64,000 nt of DNA from Butyrivibrio fibrisolvens 16/4 (GTDB taxonomy: Bacteria; Bacillota; Clostridia; Lachnospirales; Lachnospiraceae), in assembly GCA_000209815.1 (NCBI GenBank), contig FP929036.1:551885-615884 (forward strand), written 5' to 3'. Under the pieces are notes generated by a model. It worked only from the letters and a program-made list of their open reading frames with translations, made no database searches and was not told the DNA's origin. Positions 46,129-58,500 of this stretch are shown here, one piece after another; positions within the stretch are counted from its first letter, which is position 1; each line of letters begins with the position of its first letter. Both the position numbers and the translations under genes were made by a program.

Positions 46129-48681
46129 ATGAAATTACAATTTTATAAAAAGGGAATACCCACCAAAATTCTTAAAAGAATAGCAGTTTTATCCGTCGTA
46201 TTTATTATATCCCTTATCTTTTTTGAAATTATCACAAATGTTTCTGAGGTATTGGAGATATCTAGTCAATCATCCCCAACACTTCCTATTGTAAAGGTTG
46301 ATTATTTAAGCGACGCCTCTACAGAACTTCACGGATATGTTTCAGAAATGGATCCAGCCTATATGCGAGATGCCATCATCCCTCTCGATTCCGAAAGAAA
46401 CATTTCCTTATCTATAGACACAAAGGATTATCAGATTGACGGCCTTTCCTACGAGATTCGCTCTTTGGATACACAGCGTAATATTTCAAAGAACGAACTA
46501 AAATATAAGAAGAAAGACGGTATCCTTACCACTAGCTTCCAGGCTGAGAACCTTATCGATGCCAACGAGGAATACCTGCTGGTTATTACGCTTACCAGCC
46601 AGTCTAATAAAATCTATTATTACACACGTATTATGCAGCCAGAAGGCTGTAATGAGGAAGAGATTCTCGACTTTGCCCAGTACTTCCATAATACTGCCCT
46701 TTCAGAGGATGCCACTGATTTGGCCACCTACATCGAGCCAAAATCATCTATGAATAATACTGATTTGAGCCATGTTACCATCAATTCAAATCTTTCACAG
46801 ATTTCCTATGGCACTTTCAAGGGCACACAGGTCGGTGATACTAATGTTGCCCTTACCGACATCAGCAACAATTATATCAGCCTTACATTAGGCTACACAC
46901 TTAGCCTTGATAATAAGGGGAAGACCGAGTACTACACCTGTTCCGAGGACTATCGTATTCGATATACCTCAGACAGAATATATCTTTTAGCCTACGACCG
47001 TACAATGGAGCAGATTTTGGATGAGAACTCCATCTCTATCACCGATAATCTTGTGGATATCGGTATTACAGATGCTGATGTTCAGTATCTTTCAAACGAG
47101 ACAGGTACTATTGTTTCCTTTGTACAAAACGGAAGCCTTTATCAGTACAATCAGACAGACCGACAGGCCAAGGAAATCTTTAGCTTCGTAGATGACCCTA
47201 CAGACTCTCGCTCTACCTATGGACAGCATCAGGTGCTTATCCTTAATATTGATGAGTCCGGAACTATGGACTACGTTGTTTACGGCTATATGAACTCAGG
47301 TAGTCACGAGGGCTTGTGTGGCATCAATCTTTACCATTACGATGCCATCAGCAATATCTCTTCCGAGCAGGTATTCATACCATCTACCAGCTCCTTCCAG
47401 ATATTGAATGCCAACTTCTCTGATTTATTGTACGAGACTGCAGATAACGAGTTCTACATTATGGTTAACGGAACTCTTCTATATATGAACCTAAACGATT
47501 TATCCACAAAGGAGCTCCTTACAGGATTAGACGAAAGACAGTATGCCTCATCTGGTTCCCGTCGTTATCTTGCCTGGATGGATAGCGCCACAGTATCTGA
47601 AACCATCCACATTATGGATTTGGAGCGCGGACAGTCCTTTGATATCGAAGCAGGTTCAGGACAGCTTTTACGTCCTCTGGCATTTATGGACGAGGATTTA
47701 ATCTACGGTACCATCCACCAAAAGGATATTACTACGGACGGAGCCGGCACCAAGATTTATCCTATGTATTCACTTACTATCGCTGATATTACCAGCGGTT
47801 CAGAACGCCAGCTTATGAATTATAAAAAGAGCGGCTACTATATCTCTGATGTAAGCCTTCAGTCATACACCATCTATCTGGATCGTATTCAGATTGATGC
47901 AGATGGAAATATACTTGCTGCCGACCAGGATACAATCAAAAACAGTGCTGGTGAGCAAAACAAAGCGGTTCCTATCACCACAGCAGAGGATGATGTTAAA
48001 CAGCAGGTTGTTATACTAAATATGACTCCACTAGCCGAGGATGAAAAGCTTGGCAAAATCAAATACGAAGTTACAAACCTTGTTTTAGCTGACGAAAGCC
48101 ACAGTATTTCTGTAGCATCAGCTACAAGCTCTACACAGTACTTTGTATATGTAGGTAGCAAGGTCAAGCTTGCCACTGATAATCTAATCGATGCCATATC
48201 CTTGGCAGATGAGGAAATGGGTATCGTACTTGATAACGAACCAAAATACATATGGAAGCGCGGACGCAAGGCATACCAGACTTCCATCAGTCCTATAACG
48301 GTGGGCTCAAGTGATTTCGAGGCCAGCGGCTCTGCAAGAGCACTTTCAGCTATGCTTGTCCACGAAGGTGAAAATGTACAGGTTCACACGTTATTAGAAA
48401 GCGGTGAGACCCCTATCTCCATCCTTACCAAAACCCTTAAGGGCTACAGCATCCTAGATTTAACAGGTGCAAATCTTTCCGAGGCCCTTTACTACGTAAG
48501 CAACGGAACTCCTGTATACGCCTATACTGGTGACGATACAGCAGTACTTATCATAGGCTATGATGCTACATCTATTATCTATTTTGATCCTATAAAGGGT
48601 ACAAACGCAAAAATGTCTATGACCGAAGCCACAGACTATTTTGCATCCTATGGAAATGTATTTGTAAGCTACATAAAATAA
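46129..48681 (+). CDS. Large membrane-anchored surface protein with C39-like C-terminal fold
   Basis: 850 residues. A basic N-terminus and one helix (IAVLSVVFIISLIFFEII) anchor it with the body outside. The centre is beta-rich with repeated propeller-like blades (YLAWMDSATVSETIHIMDLERG, YGTIHQKDITTDGAG). The last 110 residues match the peptidase C39-like fold: SARALSAMLVHEG where active enzymes have the Cys-Gly motif, then NGTPVYAYTGDDTAVLIIGYD and IIYFDPIKGT. The nucleophile Cys is absent, and Asp replaces the His partner, so it should be an inactive binding domain. Divergent from the LtaS-like gene. No frame breaks. Confidence 0.6.
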   Translation: MKLQFYKKGIPTKILKRIAVLSVVFIISLIFFEIITNVSEVLEISSQSSPTLPIVKVDYLSDASTELHGYVSEMDPAYMRDAIIPLDSERNISLSIDTKDYQIDGLSYEIRSLDTQRNISKNELKYKKKDGILTTSFQAENLIDANEEYLLVITLTSQSNKIYYYTRIMQPEGCNEEEILDFAQYFHNTALSEDATDLATYIEPKSSMNNTDLSHVTINSNLSQISYGTFKGTQVGDTNVALTDISNNYISLTLGYTLSLDNKGKTEYYTCSEDYRIRYTSDRIYLLAYDRTMEQILDENSISITDNLVDIGITDADVQYLSNETGTIVSFVQNGSLYQYNQTDRQAKEIFSFVDDPTDSRSTYGQHQVLILNIDESGTMDYVVYGYMNSGSHEGLCGINLYHYDAISNISSEQVFIPSTSSFQILNANFSDLLYETADNEFYIMVNGTLLYMNLNDLSTKELLTGLDERQYASSGSRRYLAWMDSATVSETIHIMDLERGQSFDIEAGSGQLLRPLAFMDEDLIYGTIHQKDITTDGAGTKIYPMYSLTIADITSGSERQLMNYKKSGYYISDVSLQSYTIYLDRIQIDADGNILAADQDTIKNSAGEQNKAVPITTAEDDVKQQVVILNMTPLAEDEKLGKIKYEVTNLVLADESHSISVASATSSTQYFVYVGSKVKLATDNLIDAISLADEEMGIVLDNEPKYIWKRGRKAYQTSISPITVGSSDFEASGSARALSAMLVHEGENVQVHTLLESGETPISILTKTLKGYSILDLTGANLSEALYYVSNGTPVYAYTGDDTAVLIIGYDATSIIYFDPIKGTNAKMSMTEATDYFASYGNVFVSYIK

Positions 48682-48687
48682 TCACAT

Positions 48688-48781
48688 GCTCCTAGTTACA
48701 CTCTCAATCCTAACTATCACTACACACGGCTATAGAATGCCTCGCTTAAGTAATAGTTAGAGATTGATAGTTACTAGGAGC
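48688..48781. terminator. Long imperfect hairpin between convergent genes
   Basis: Arms of about 30 bases beginning GCTCCTAGT (48688) and ending ACTAGGAGC (48781) pair with a few mismatches around a loop of roughly 35 bases. CTTTTATATT follows on the plus strand. It probably stops the plus-strand transcript and possibly the convergent one, but it is longer than a usual terminator. Confidence 0.55.
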
Positions 48782-48791
48782 TTTTATATTC

Positions 48792-49439
48792 TTATAAACT
48801 ATAAATAAATAATAATATTGCTACATAGTATGTAGCCAGATTTACGTAGTGGACCATCCGCTTGGTATTCTTATCTGTAAAATGATAGAAGTACAAAAAC
48901 AGAATGGTAAAGTCACTAAGCCAGAAAAGTATGCCTGCTGCTGCAAGCTCTGGCATATTGCTCAGTCCACATTCAATGGCTTTTAAAGTCATAGTGGTTA
49001 CGAAGTAGCAATAAATCAGGCATGGTACAAATAAACTACCCATATGAAGATGCCACATTTTCTTAATCAATACCATAAATACACATACCACTACAGGTAA
49101 CATATACACCAGGCTGCTGGTATCATCGGTAATTCTACACATATAGTTTAATAGTCCCAAATGGCCTAGCATAAAGGCTATTATTCCAAGGACCATAAAC
49201 CGCTTTCGCATATATATATTGTAAAGCCCCATCAGCAAATCACCCACAAAGCAGGCAAGTAACGCCCAAAACATCATCCAGAGCTTATCTGAATAAAACT
49301 GTTCTATCCAAAGAATCACTAAAAAGGAGGCACTACATACCACCTTTAAAGGGACATAGTACCTCCTTGATAAACTATTATCACATACTCTAAACAATGC
49401 AATTAAGAGTGCTAAATAAACAATAGTTTCAACAATCAT
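48792..49439 (-). CDS. YhhN/TMEM86-family membrane protein (lysoplasmalogenase-like)
   Basis: 215 residues with about eight membrane helices. The two conserved acidic helices of the family are visible (LLACFVGDLLMGLY and GILFWLSDFTILFLYF), followed by the final YYVAILLF helix. Members hydrolyse lysoplasmalogens; many anaerobic clostridia contain plasmalogens, so the activity is plausible. It starts 11 bases after the surface-protein stop and may be cotranscribed with it. Confidence 0.7.
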   Translation of the reverse strand: MIVETIVYLALLIALFRVCDNSLSRRYYVPLKVVCSASFLVILWIEQFYSDKLWMMFWALLACFVGDLLMGLYNIYMRKRFMVLGIIAFMLGHLGLLNYMCRITDDTSSLVYMLPVVVCVFMVLIKKMWHLHMGSLFVPCLIYCYFVTTMTLKAIECGLSNMPELAAAGILFWLSDFTILFLYFYHFTDKNTKRMVHYVNLATYYVAILLFIYSL

Positions 49440-49450
49440 TTTTCTCCACC

Positions 49451-51171
49451 TTAATAGTCTTCTTGCTGTTCTGCAAGCAGAGCCTCAAAGCCTCTGTTTC
49501 TTCCCATAAGGAATGCTCCTGCTCCCAGTAGGAATATAGCCATACATAACAGGTATCTTGCATCAAATCCATCTGCAGTCTTTGGAGTGGTATCCTTAGT
49601 ATGTCCTGCAGAAATAGAACCATCTGCGCTAACCTTATATGTAACTATAGTTGTAGTCTTAGAACCTGTAACCTTAAGACCTGTAATAGCATATCCGTCA
49701 GTGTACTGGAACTGTATTGCATGGTCTGCTATTGGAAGGCTTGCTACGTATTCTTTCTTAAGATTAAGAATAGTAGAACCAGATTCAATTGTATAATTTG
49801 AAGCAGCTAGTACCTGACCATCCACCATAATGTATGCCAGCTTTTCTACTGGACCATCACAAGTGATTTTTACAGGACCATCATTCTGTCCTACTATCTG
49901 TCCAGCGCCCTGGATAATCTTATACTTTGCAGTATTCTTTGCTATATCAGTAACATTTGCACCAGCTGCTGTTGTAGGTGTAGATGCGCCAGATGAGCCA
50001 GATGAAGAACCACCTGATGAGTTTCCTCCTGATGAAGAACCTCCTCCACCAGATGATCCGCCTCCGCCGGAGTCGTCGCCACCTGAACCAGATGATGTAT
50101 ATACATATGTTAATGTTGCATCACTTAAAACCGGTGTAATTGTAGGACTGGTCTTTAATGTGTATGTCTTGCCACCTTCTTCTTTATATATTTCAGGTGC
50201 ATCATAGCTTGGAGTTGTACCTGCTGTTACTCTTAAGGTGGTAATTGTAACGTCTTTATTGTCTAATTTATAAACGATAGTAACATTTACTGGTGTCTCG
50301 TCGGCGCTGCTACTTTGGAATGTATAGGTATACTCTGCATCCTGAGTCACTCTATAAAGAACCGGATCAAGACTAGCCACTCTACTATAGCTAACATTAT
50401 TTATGCTATATAAATATGTGGTGTCACTTCTTCCAGTTGGCATATTACCAGTAGCAATATCCTCTTCTCCAACAGTTAATGTAACTACTTCTGCCCCTGT
50501 AGAGTCGATTAATTTATATAGATATGTAATGGTATACTGGCCAACACTATCTGTTCCAAAATGAATCTCTACGTTAATATGCTGCTCTGCATAGCTCTTA
50601 AAATGCTCTACAACAACAGGTGCTTCCGATTCCTCATCATTAGGACAAGAAACAACCAAACCATTAGGTGGCCAGTTAGACCCCTGACTTCCTATCTCTG
50701 TAATCTTGCTGGCTTTTGCAAAAATAAGATTTGTTACGTTACTTGTAGCAAATGCACCTGTAGCAATCTTTGTTACGTTTGCAGGCACTTCAAAGGTAGA
50801 AATACCAGCTGGGACCTTTGTTAATGTCTTTCCATCATCAGAGTATTCTGGCTCTGTCTCGCTGGATGTGGATCTAAGTACAGGCATAGTTGCTGCTTTT
50901 AAAAGAGGCACTGTAGCAGGGACCTCTTCTACTATCTCATTTACAGGCTCTTCTTCCTCAGGCTGTTCCCCTATTTCTTCAGTAGGCTCCAGCCCTTCTT
51001 CAATATTTAAATCATCTGGCTCTGTCTCTAAAGCCGGATTTTCCTCCGTAATTGCCGGTACATCGCCATCTGCTTCTGAGGTGGTGCTTCCAAAGAACGT
51101 GAAGCCCGCAAGAATAATAGATAAGCTAATTAGAATACATCCTGTCTTTTTAAAAATCCTTTTTTCACCAT
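49451..51171 (-). CDS. Sortase-anchored surface protein with LPXTG-like signal; start affected by a frame break
   Basis: The open frame extends to a TTG at 51211 directly after the sortase stop. A better start is ATG at 51171 behind GGGTGGGG if one base is restored in the six-T run at 51160-51165, giving a signal peptide starting VKKRIFKKTGCILISLSI and about 573 residues. Acidic Glu/Pro linker, a BspA-type leucine-rich piece (VPAGISTFEVPANVTKIATGAF), two MucBP-like beta units (YTITYLYKLID), a Gly/Ser-rich hinge and a carboxyl-terminal sorting signal TPKTADG, hydrophobic helix, RNRG follow. TPKTA differs from LPXTG. Its neighbour sortase is the obvious processing enzyme. Confidence 0.7.
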
Positions 51172-51211
51172 AGCATCCCCACCCTAACTCGAGGTCAATT
51201 TTAAGTGTCAA

Positions 51212-52390
51212 CTACTTGACTCTCTTTGCTACGATGAACATTCTACCGTCTTCCTTATAAGTATTACACGTGCTGAGAGTCAATATTTTATCAGTACTTG
51301 AAATATCGATAGTCTCATCAAATGCAGATAAACGCTGGATGTTATCTAAAAACTCCTGAAGCTCGGCGCCTGTTACAGCGTGAATGAAATTATAGTATTT
51401 GTAGCTATCATCATCGTCATAACCAACTTCTGATAAACCTACTCCTACAACCTCATATTCCTGCTCCTCGTAAAGAGTTTTAAATATTATCTTCTTGTGT
51501 GCCTGATAATAATCGTGATTCAGGTACCTTTTTAATCCACCAAACATGGTTCCTGAACGCATATTGTGTCCATAGATAATGGTATTGGTGGTTGGATTTA
51601 CTATGTCGCATCGATAGTCCACAAATAAAGTACCCGCCGTGCTATCTTTGCCATAGAAATCTCTGCGAAGATAATATTCTGGGTCATTTGGTGTCTGAAC
51701 AACCGGATAGTTGATATCAGTATCTACTACCTCTAAAACACCTACTAAATCAGGATTTGTCGAATATAGTTCTGTAAGCTCTGGAAGGATTTCCCTGTCA
51801 TCTGCACTATAATCAGTGTCCCAAGGACTGACAATTAAGTCGTCCTCTATCACTTTGGCAGGTGTGTTATTATCCTCACCTTGACCCGCATTTGAATCCT
51901 CTACAGTACCTATATCGTCAATTTCATTATTAATATTAACTTTATTTTGTGAATTATTAGTGTTCGTTGCTTTTTGGACACTTTCCTGTAACTTAGCTAT
52001 TTTTCTGGTCTCAGCAATCTCCTTGATTTCGATTCCAGCAAAGATAACCACAAGCACTGCTGCAATAGACACAAAAATAAGGCCAAAGAGCCTAGAACTC
52101 TTAGCCTTTCCTGCTGCTTCCTCTATGATTTCCCTGTCGTCAAGCATACCTGCAGACTTGTTTGCCACAATATCAGCTATGTGATCTGCATACTGCTTTC
52201 CTATAGGGCTGTTAAATGTGATAATGCCATCCCTAATGTCATTATAAAGGCGCAAAGCAACCTCTGGATCTTGTATATCAAGCTCCTCATTGATGCACTC
52301 TATTTTCTTTACATCTTCCTGCGCTGCTCTGTACTCATAGTAGGTTTCAAACTCGTAGCCACCTATGATGAACCTTCTGTTTTCCGCCAT
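51212..52390 (-). CDS. Class B-like sortase with cytoplasmic N-terminal extension
   Basis: 392 residues, longer than typical sortases (about 220). An N-terminal 115-residue cytoplasmic helical part (EFETYYEYRAAQEDVKKIECI) precedes one membrane helix (LFGLIFVSIAAVLVVIFAGIEI) and an Asn/Asp-rich linker. The catalytic domain shows the His in NTIIYGHNMRSGTMF, Cys in ILTLSTCNTY and Arg in DGRMFIVAKRVK. It joins a sorted protein to the cell wall or pilin-like chains. The adjacent genes (TPKTA protein and the giant repeat protein) are likely clients; the second shows no sorting signal. Confidence 0.85.
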   Translation of the reverse strand: MAENRRFIIGGYEFETYYEYRAAQEDVKKIECINEELDIQDPEVALRLYNDIRDGIITFNSPIGKQYADHIADIVANKSAGMLDDREIIEEAAGKAKSSRLFGLIFVSIAAVLVVIFAGIEIKEIAETRKIAKLQESVQKATNTNNSQNKVNINNEIDDIGTVEDSNAGQGEDNNTPAKVIEDDLIVSPWDTDYSADDREILPELTELYSTNPDLVGVLEVVDTDINYPVVQTPNDPEYYLRRDFYGKDSTAGTLFVDYRCDIVNPTTNTIIYGHNMRSGTMFGGLKRYLNHDYYQAHKKIIFKTLYEEQEYEVVGVGLSEVGYDDDDSYKYYNFIHAVTGAELQEFLDNIQRLSAFDETIDISSTDKILTLSTCNTYKEDGRMFIVAKRVK

Positions 52391-52480
52391 ACAAACCCCA
52401 TTACATTACGTGCCTTATATTATGTTATATGTTTAGTCTATCACTCATAAAAGCTTTTTTCACTATAAAAATTGGCGCAG

Positions 52481-52512
52481 AAAAACCAGGGGCTATACTC
52501 TCACGCCCCTGG
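52481..52512 (-). terminator. Intrinsic terminator of the giant surface gene
   Basis: CCAGGGGC (52486-52493) pairs with GCCCCTGG (52505-52512); on the minus strand TTTTTC follows. It separates the giant gene from the sortase gene. Confidence 0.85.
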
Positions 52513-52531
52513 CATTTAATATTATCTTGTA

Positions 52532-55500
52532 TTACTTGATAGTAACTGGTACGTGCTCTGATGAATTAACTGGGTCCTTACTTAATACTCCGTCAATCAG
52601 TGCATATCCATCAATATGATAGTAATATGTAGTACCACTGGTCAGCTTAGAATTTGTGTAAGAGCCTGAGCTAGCAGGAATAATAGCTACTACCTTACCT
52701 TCGCTTACTGGGTCATCAGCTCTATATACATAGTAGAGTACTATGTCTCCTGAAGGTACCCAGGATACCTTAGCCTTACCAGCCTTAGTGCTCTCTACCT
52801 TGATATCGTTAGATGCCACCTCTGTTACCACATCTATGTACTTATCATCGCTATAGATTGTAGTTCCATCTGCAAGCTTAGCATATGCTGTTGCCACTAC
52901 TCTATAGTTTGTACTACTCTTTAGGTTCTCGAATAAATATGCTCCTCTTGATCCAGCAATTCTTGTTGTAATATAGGTCTTATATGTACCGTTATTTGCT
53001 GTCTGTAGCTTCAGGTCTGTTCCATTAGAATATACGTCACTTACCCATTCGGCCCTCATAGACTCGCCTATATTATCCTTAACTTCCAGATTTGCAGGAC
53101 TCTGAAGCTTAATACCATACTCATATCCCTTTGTAGAGCTGCGGGTAATCTCATCACTGTTACCAGTTAATACAAACATACCCTTACCGGCTCTGCTCAA
53201 GGTCATATCTTCACCCTTGTAGTTGATAGTCTGGCTTTCTGCATAATCATTGCAGATATAATTACCGTAATTAACATTGTAATCAGTTTCTTCAACTACA
53301 TATGGTTCGTTAGGTTTTTCTGTCTGCAAATCTGTAGATTCAATAACTACAGTAAATGCTGGCTTAACAGCTCTTCCTGTGTATCTCTGCTCTGCTGCAT
53401 AGATAACAGTACACTCAGAAATAGGTCTAGGAACAATCTGGTAAATGGCAGTAACCTCACCAGGATATTCTCCTACCTTATATGGGATTGTAGCTCTGAT
53501 GTAACCTAAGCTCTTGAAATCTGTTGTTTCATTATTTTCAGTTACATTTCCATTACTATCTAATGCTACTCTCTCATATAAGATGTTATCCCTATCAATC
53601 TTTGCTGTAGAGATATTTACATTAAACTTAGGCTTAATGTCTCTACCAGTGTACTTATAGGTTCCTTCATTGTTGGTAACCCTTACACTGGATTCATCAT
53701 ATTCAATGTCATATATTACTGTCTTCGAACCTGTCCAGCAGCTGCTAGGTATAGCTCTATAGTATACCTCTCCAGACCTTACATAGCTGTCTTCTGAGTA
53801 ATGATCTGAAGGGCTAGGTGCAGAATAATCTGTTCCATATTCCAGTTTAATATCTTCGTGATTATTGTTAGCCTCCAGTACTAGGTAAATCTCTGGTTCA
53901 CCTTTATAAATCCAGGTTCCGCTATATAGCTGTGTAGGACCATAAGGATCTGGACACTTTGTAAAGACATTATCCTCATTGTAGTAATAAATAGATGTCT
54001 TATCTAAATCACAGGTAATTGTAAATGAAAGGGTCTGTTCTCCGCGGTATTTATCAATACCCTTTACAGTTACTGTAGCTGGCTTTCTGTAGCTTGGTGC
54101 AAAATTATTATCATATACCAATTCATAATCTACACCTTCTTCCAGAACCTGTAAGCCCTTCTTTACCTCTACTGGTGCAGGGATTGCTTTGCCTTCATTA
54201 TATGGCACATTATTATTATCAAATCCGTTAACGAAGCTTACTGTAAAGTCATCCGTAATATCATGTCTAAGGATAAAGTAGTTGATACTATATTTTACAG
54301 AAGTCTCACCTACGTAGTAATTGCCACCTGCGCTAAAGTCTCCAGCACCATCTTCCTTCTTATTAGCAAATCCTATTACTACCTGGCTGGTTGTATAGTT
54401 CAATGTGCTTCCAGAATACTCAAATGTAGATACCGTATCTGCCTTAGGATAAGAATCGGTAGAATTCTTATCTACATCTAAGTCTGTGCTACTAATAACA
54501 CCCTTTCTGTTCCTCTCTGGTCCTAATGTATTATCTCTTACTGTTACATCAGGCTTTACTGGTTCGCCATCATAGATTGCATAATAGTATCCTACAAATT
54601 TCTTAGCATCCTCTTCTGTAACGCCTTCTGGTACCAGATATTTAATGGCTGTAGCCTCATCTGTAAATCTGTAGAGACCTGTTCCACTAAGGTTAAATGT
54701 AAGCTCGCCCTGTGTAGTCTCCATAGGATTTTCGTTTGTAAATGCCTTATTATCCTGTGTTACTGCAGTAATCTTCTTTTTGTTAATACCATAAGTCTGA
54801 GATTTTGTACCGCAGTAATCACCTATACCTGTGATAACTACATTCTTCCAGCCGGCATTAATAGAATCATCACGATTTCCATTTATATCTGTATAAGATA
54901 CCTCGTAATTCGTACGTTCTCTAAGCGTTGTCTTAGTACCATCTGCATTGATTAATCTAACTGTTACAGTAGGTGTCTGTGGGTATCCATTATATTCGTA
55001 TCTTTCCCAGCTTCCTATTCCTGTTTCAAGAGTAGTAGCAGTTGGATTATCCCATATTGGGTTATAAGGCTTATTTACTCCGTTAACCTTATAGGTAATC
55101 TCCAGGTTGAGATTCTTAATATTCTTACCAATGTTAAATGGCAAGGTTATGCTGTCGTCCTTGTAACGGTCACCTTTACCTGTAATTTTTACTGCAGGAG
55201 ATGTTGAAGCTACTGGTGCATGGAAAGGATCCGTTGGTGGTATTTCTCTAGCCCAGGCTGCAGTACCTGCTTCACTGGCGTTAGTTACTGAAATAGTAAA
55301 ATCATCCGTGCTTAATTCTGTTGCATTACCATTAGAATCCTTTACGCCATAATCCCAAATATGAACCTTAGGCTTGTTCTCTCCGCCCTTTGATACAGAA
55401 GTAACATCTTCAATCCAAATTAAGAGTGAATCTGCCGCTCCAGTCTCTGGATTAATACCTCTGGTTACAAATCCTGGCACCTCTACGTGTCCTTCTTCGT

Positions 55501-58500
55501 TTTCGTAAAGATTAGGCTTATACTCCCAGATTGTATACTTGAAACCTTCTCCTGTCTTGTAATAATAGTGATAATTATCTGCAAGAGAGCGCTTATTAAC
55601 TGTAAAGTCTCTACTAACCTCACCTGTACAATTGAGCTGGCCTGTTATTACAAGCTTGTATGTACCCATTTCTTTGATGTTAGAAACTTCATTACCTGCA
55701 GAGTCTCTTACACTGATTGTGTAATCACCAATAAACTTGCCTGGGTCATCTGTCTTTTCTCTATATTTCTCTAGTGTAGATGTAGTATCCCCGTATGGTA
55801 CCTTCACCTTGATAATTTCATATGGATCAAGTATTTCACCGGTGTATTCTGTAGAATCCGGTGTAATTTGTACCAGGTTAGAGTTTGAAATATCAAGCTT
55901 TTCAATGATAAATTGCTCATTTCTGCTTCCAGTGAAATTTCTGGATGTAGACTTGGTCTTTATCATAATCTTTGGTTTTGCTGTAGTTATAAGCTCTGTT
56001 GCAATTGAAGAATTATTCTCATATCCTTCACCATCAAGCTCAAAATCTTTTCCCTCTACCAAGGTAATGTTGCCGTATTTTACAGTAAATCCTGGCTTAA
56101 GATAGATTGTGTTGCCATTATCGTCCTTAGAGCCTACATAATGGCAATCCTCTGTCTCTATTGTTATCTTGCTATAGCCTTCATATCCTGACTTATATTC
56201 ACCATTAGAATCTAAAATATCAGAATCGTCCAGTTTCTTCTTTGCAATATTAAAGGTCTTTTCAACTGTACCAGAGTAGTTGTTCTTTCCGGTAACGATT
56301 ATTTTTGCTGTACCAGCCTCGGCATTATCCTCATATTTTACTGTATAATCGATATTTACCTTTAGGGTCTGTCCTGCAGATTTAACCTCTACTGCTGGCG
56401 TATATTCAGTACCTGTGTATATCAAATTGCTGACATCATCTTTTATTGTTACATCAGAATCCTTTAAAGCTACACCCGTAACCTTAAATGGTTTAGTAAG
56501 TCCAACTCCATTATTATCTACAACAAGTTCATTATTTGATGTTGCAACGATATTATATGTACCCATTCCAGGTACTGTAGTACGGTTTACCTTTATATAC
56601 TTTTCTCTTGTAGTATCAGGTGTATCACTCCAATTATATAGAGTTACTGCTCCATCTTTGGTTTTAATAATAGGCTTAACTTCAACAGCTGTGCCTTCGT
56701 ATCCTACTGTGGCTCCACCATCAAATGTAAAGTCTACATATGTATCCTCAAGGTAATACTTGATGTAGAAGGCGTACTTTTCCCTTGCTGCATCAGTATC
56801 GCTGCTACTTGGATATTTGAAATATCTGCTATCCTGCTGAGCCTTTATTATTGCATACCATTTTCCTGCAGTTGTATGGTCTCCCTGAACATTCTCAGCA
56901 GCGTTTGCTGTTTTCTTGTAGATGATAGTATAATCTCCGTCGGTGTAATTATTTATATTCTCTTCGTAAACAGCCTTATCTGCCTCTATTGTGATTCCAT
57001 CATCGATTCCAGTAAAGTTTACATTCACTGGATTTCCTGTATATGGATAAATAGTTCCACCAGAGATAGATATACCTTTATAAGTTCCAAGGCTTACAAG
57101 GAATGCAGGGTATTCACTATCATTTTCCTTCTTTATACCAGTAGCTGTTCCAGTACATGTGCCCTTACCTACTACCTTAATAGTTCTATCAGGGCCTGGA
57201 AGGCCTTCTCTACCTCTTGTAAGAGTATAGTTTGAATCCTTGGTATAATCCGCATCTGTCTCCTGATCTAAAACAGTAGTAATATTGCCCTGTCCAATGG
57301 CTCTATACTTGATAATTGCCTTGAGACCATCAGTACCGTCCACTACTGTTGGGTTTTCTCCATTTTCATCAAGGTTGTATCTAGATGCGTTTGTATATAC
57401 TCGTGCAATATTGTCATCGCTGATATTTAATAATATCTTTACAGGAACCTTCTTATAGCCACTATAGGCATTTATACCCTTAATCCATATATAGTTGACA
57501 GTATCATCAACTGATGGCGAGTTGTTAGTACCTGTGTAGTTTGAAGTTATCTGATTTTGCGTCTTCCAGGTAATAAAGTCCGCTTCCTCGCTTGTTAGAA
57601 TTACATAATCGCCGTTGGCATCATCTTCGGTTGCAGCATAATTAAGCACCTGATTTCCGCGCTTAACTACAAGGAATTCACTATCTCCTCTTATCTTGTC
57701 CTTAACCTTGGCAGGGTTTAATGTGGTCTGAGCATCGTAGATGAAATCCTTCATTACTGCTGTGTAACCATCATTTTCCTCACCAATATCATTTGTTGAA
57801 ATAGTGTAGGTTACAGTAACAGTTCTAGGCTTATAATTTCCGCCATCTTTTACTGTTAATACTGCTGTTGCCTTTACTCCATTTTTACTTGGAACATCAT
57901 AATTTGTATATACTGGACCTTCACACTCATCAGCAGTAAGTGTGTTAGTTCCACTTGCATCCTTCAGATACAGATTAGGCTTAAATTCCTGGCCCTTCTG
58001 ATAGAAGTAGCTTTCCTGATCTGTTATTTCAAAGGTCTGATTATCACTAGTAGAGTCTGGTTTTACTAGTGGTGTAAGCGCTATAGGGTTTCCACCTGCC
58101 TTTGGCTGCAGCCACAGTGTTACATCGCCTTTAGAAATTTCAAATACGACAGTTGTTTCACCTCTGAAATTTCCATGTCCTAGTATCTTTCTTTGAATTG
58201 TACTTTCTGTAGATGCAGGGCCAATTGTATCAATATTTAATTTGAAATCAGCTGTAGTAGCAACTTCCTGGCCGCCCTCAATCTTTGTATTAAGCTTATA
58301 TGTGTTGGCAGAATCTGTTCCATACTTGTACTGTAACTTTACTATAGGTGTAATAAGCGCACCTGTATAAGGATATTCACGAATAGTGCCTGCTCTGGTA
58401 ATAATGTCACCAGACGCACCAATATCCATAGGCTGAATTTCATATGTAATTGTTCTTGTTCCATAAAATTGTGTGTTTGCTTTTGGGGTTACCGTTACAG

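Noticed and set aside
51172-51211. TTG at 51211 as start of the sortase-anchored protein.
   Set aside because: It has no ribosome-binding site and begins directly after the sortase stop. The ATG at 51171 gives a proper signal peptide if one T-run base is restored.
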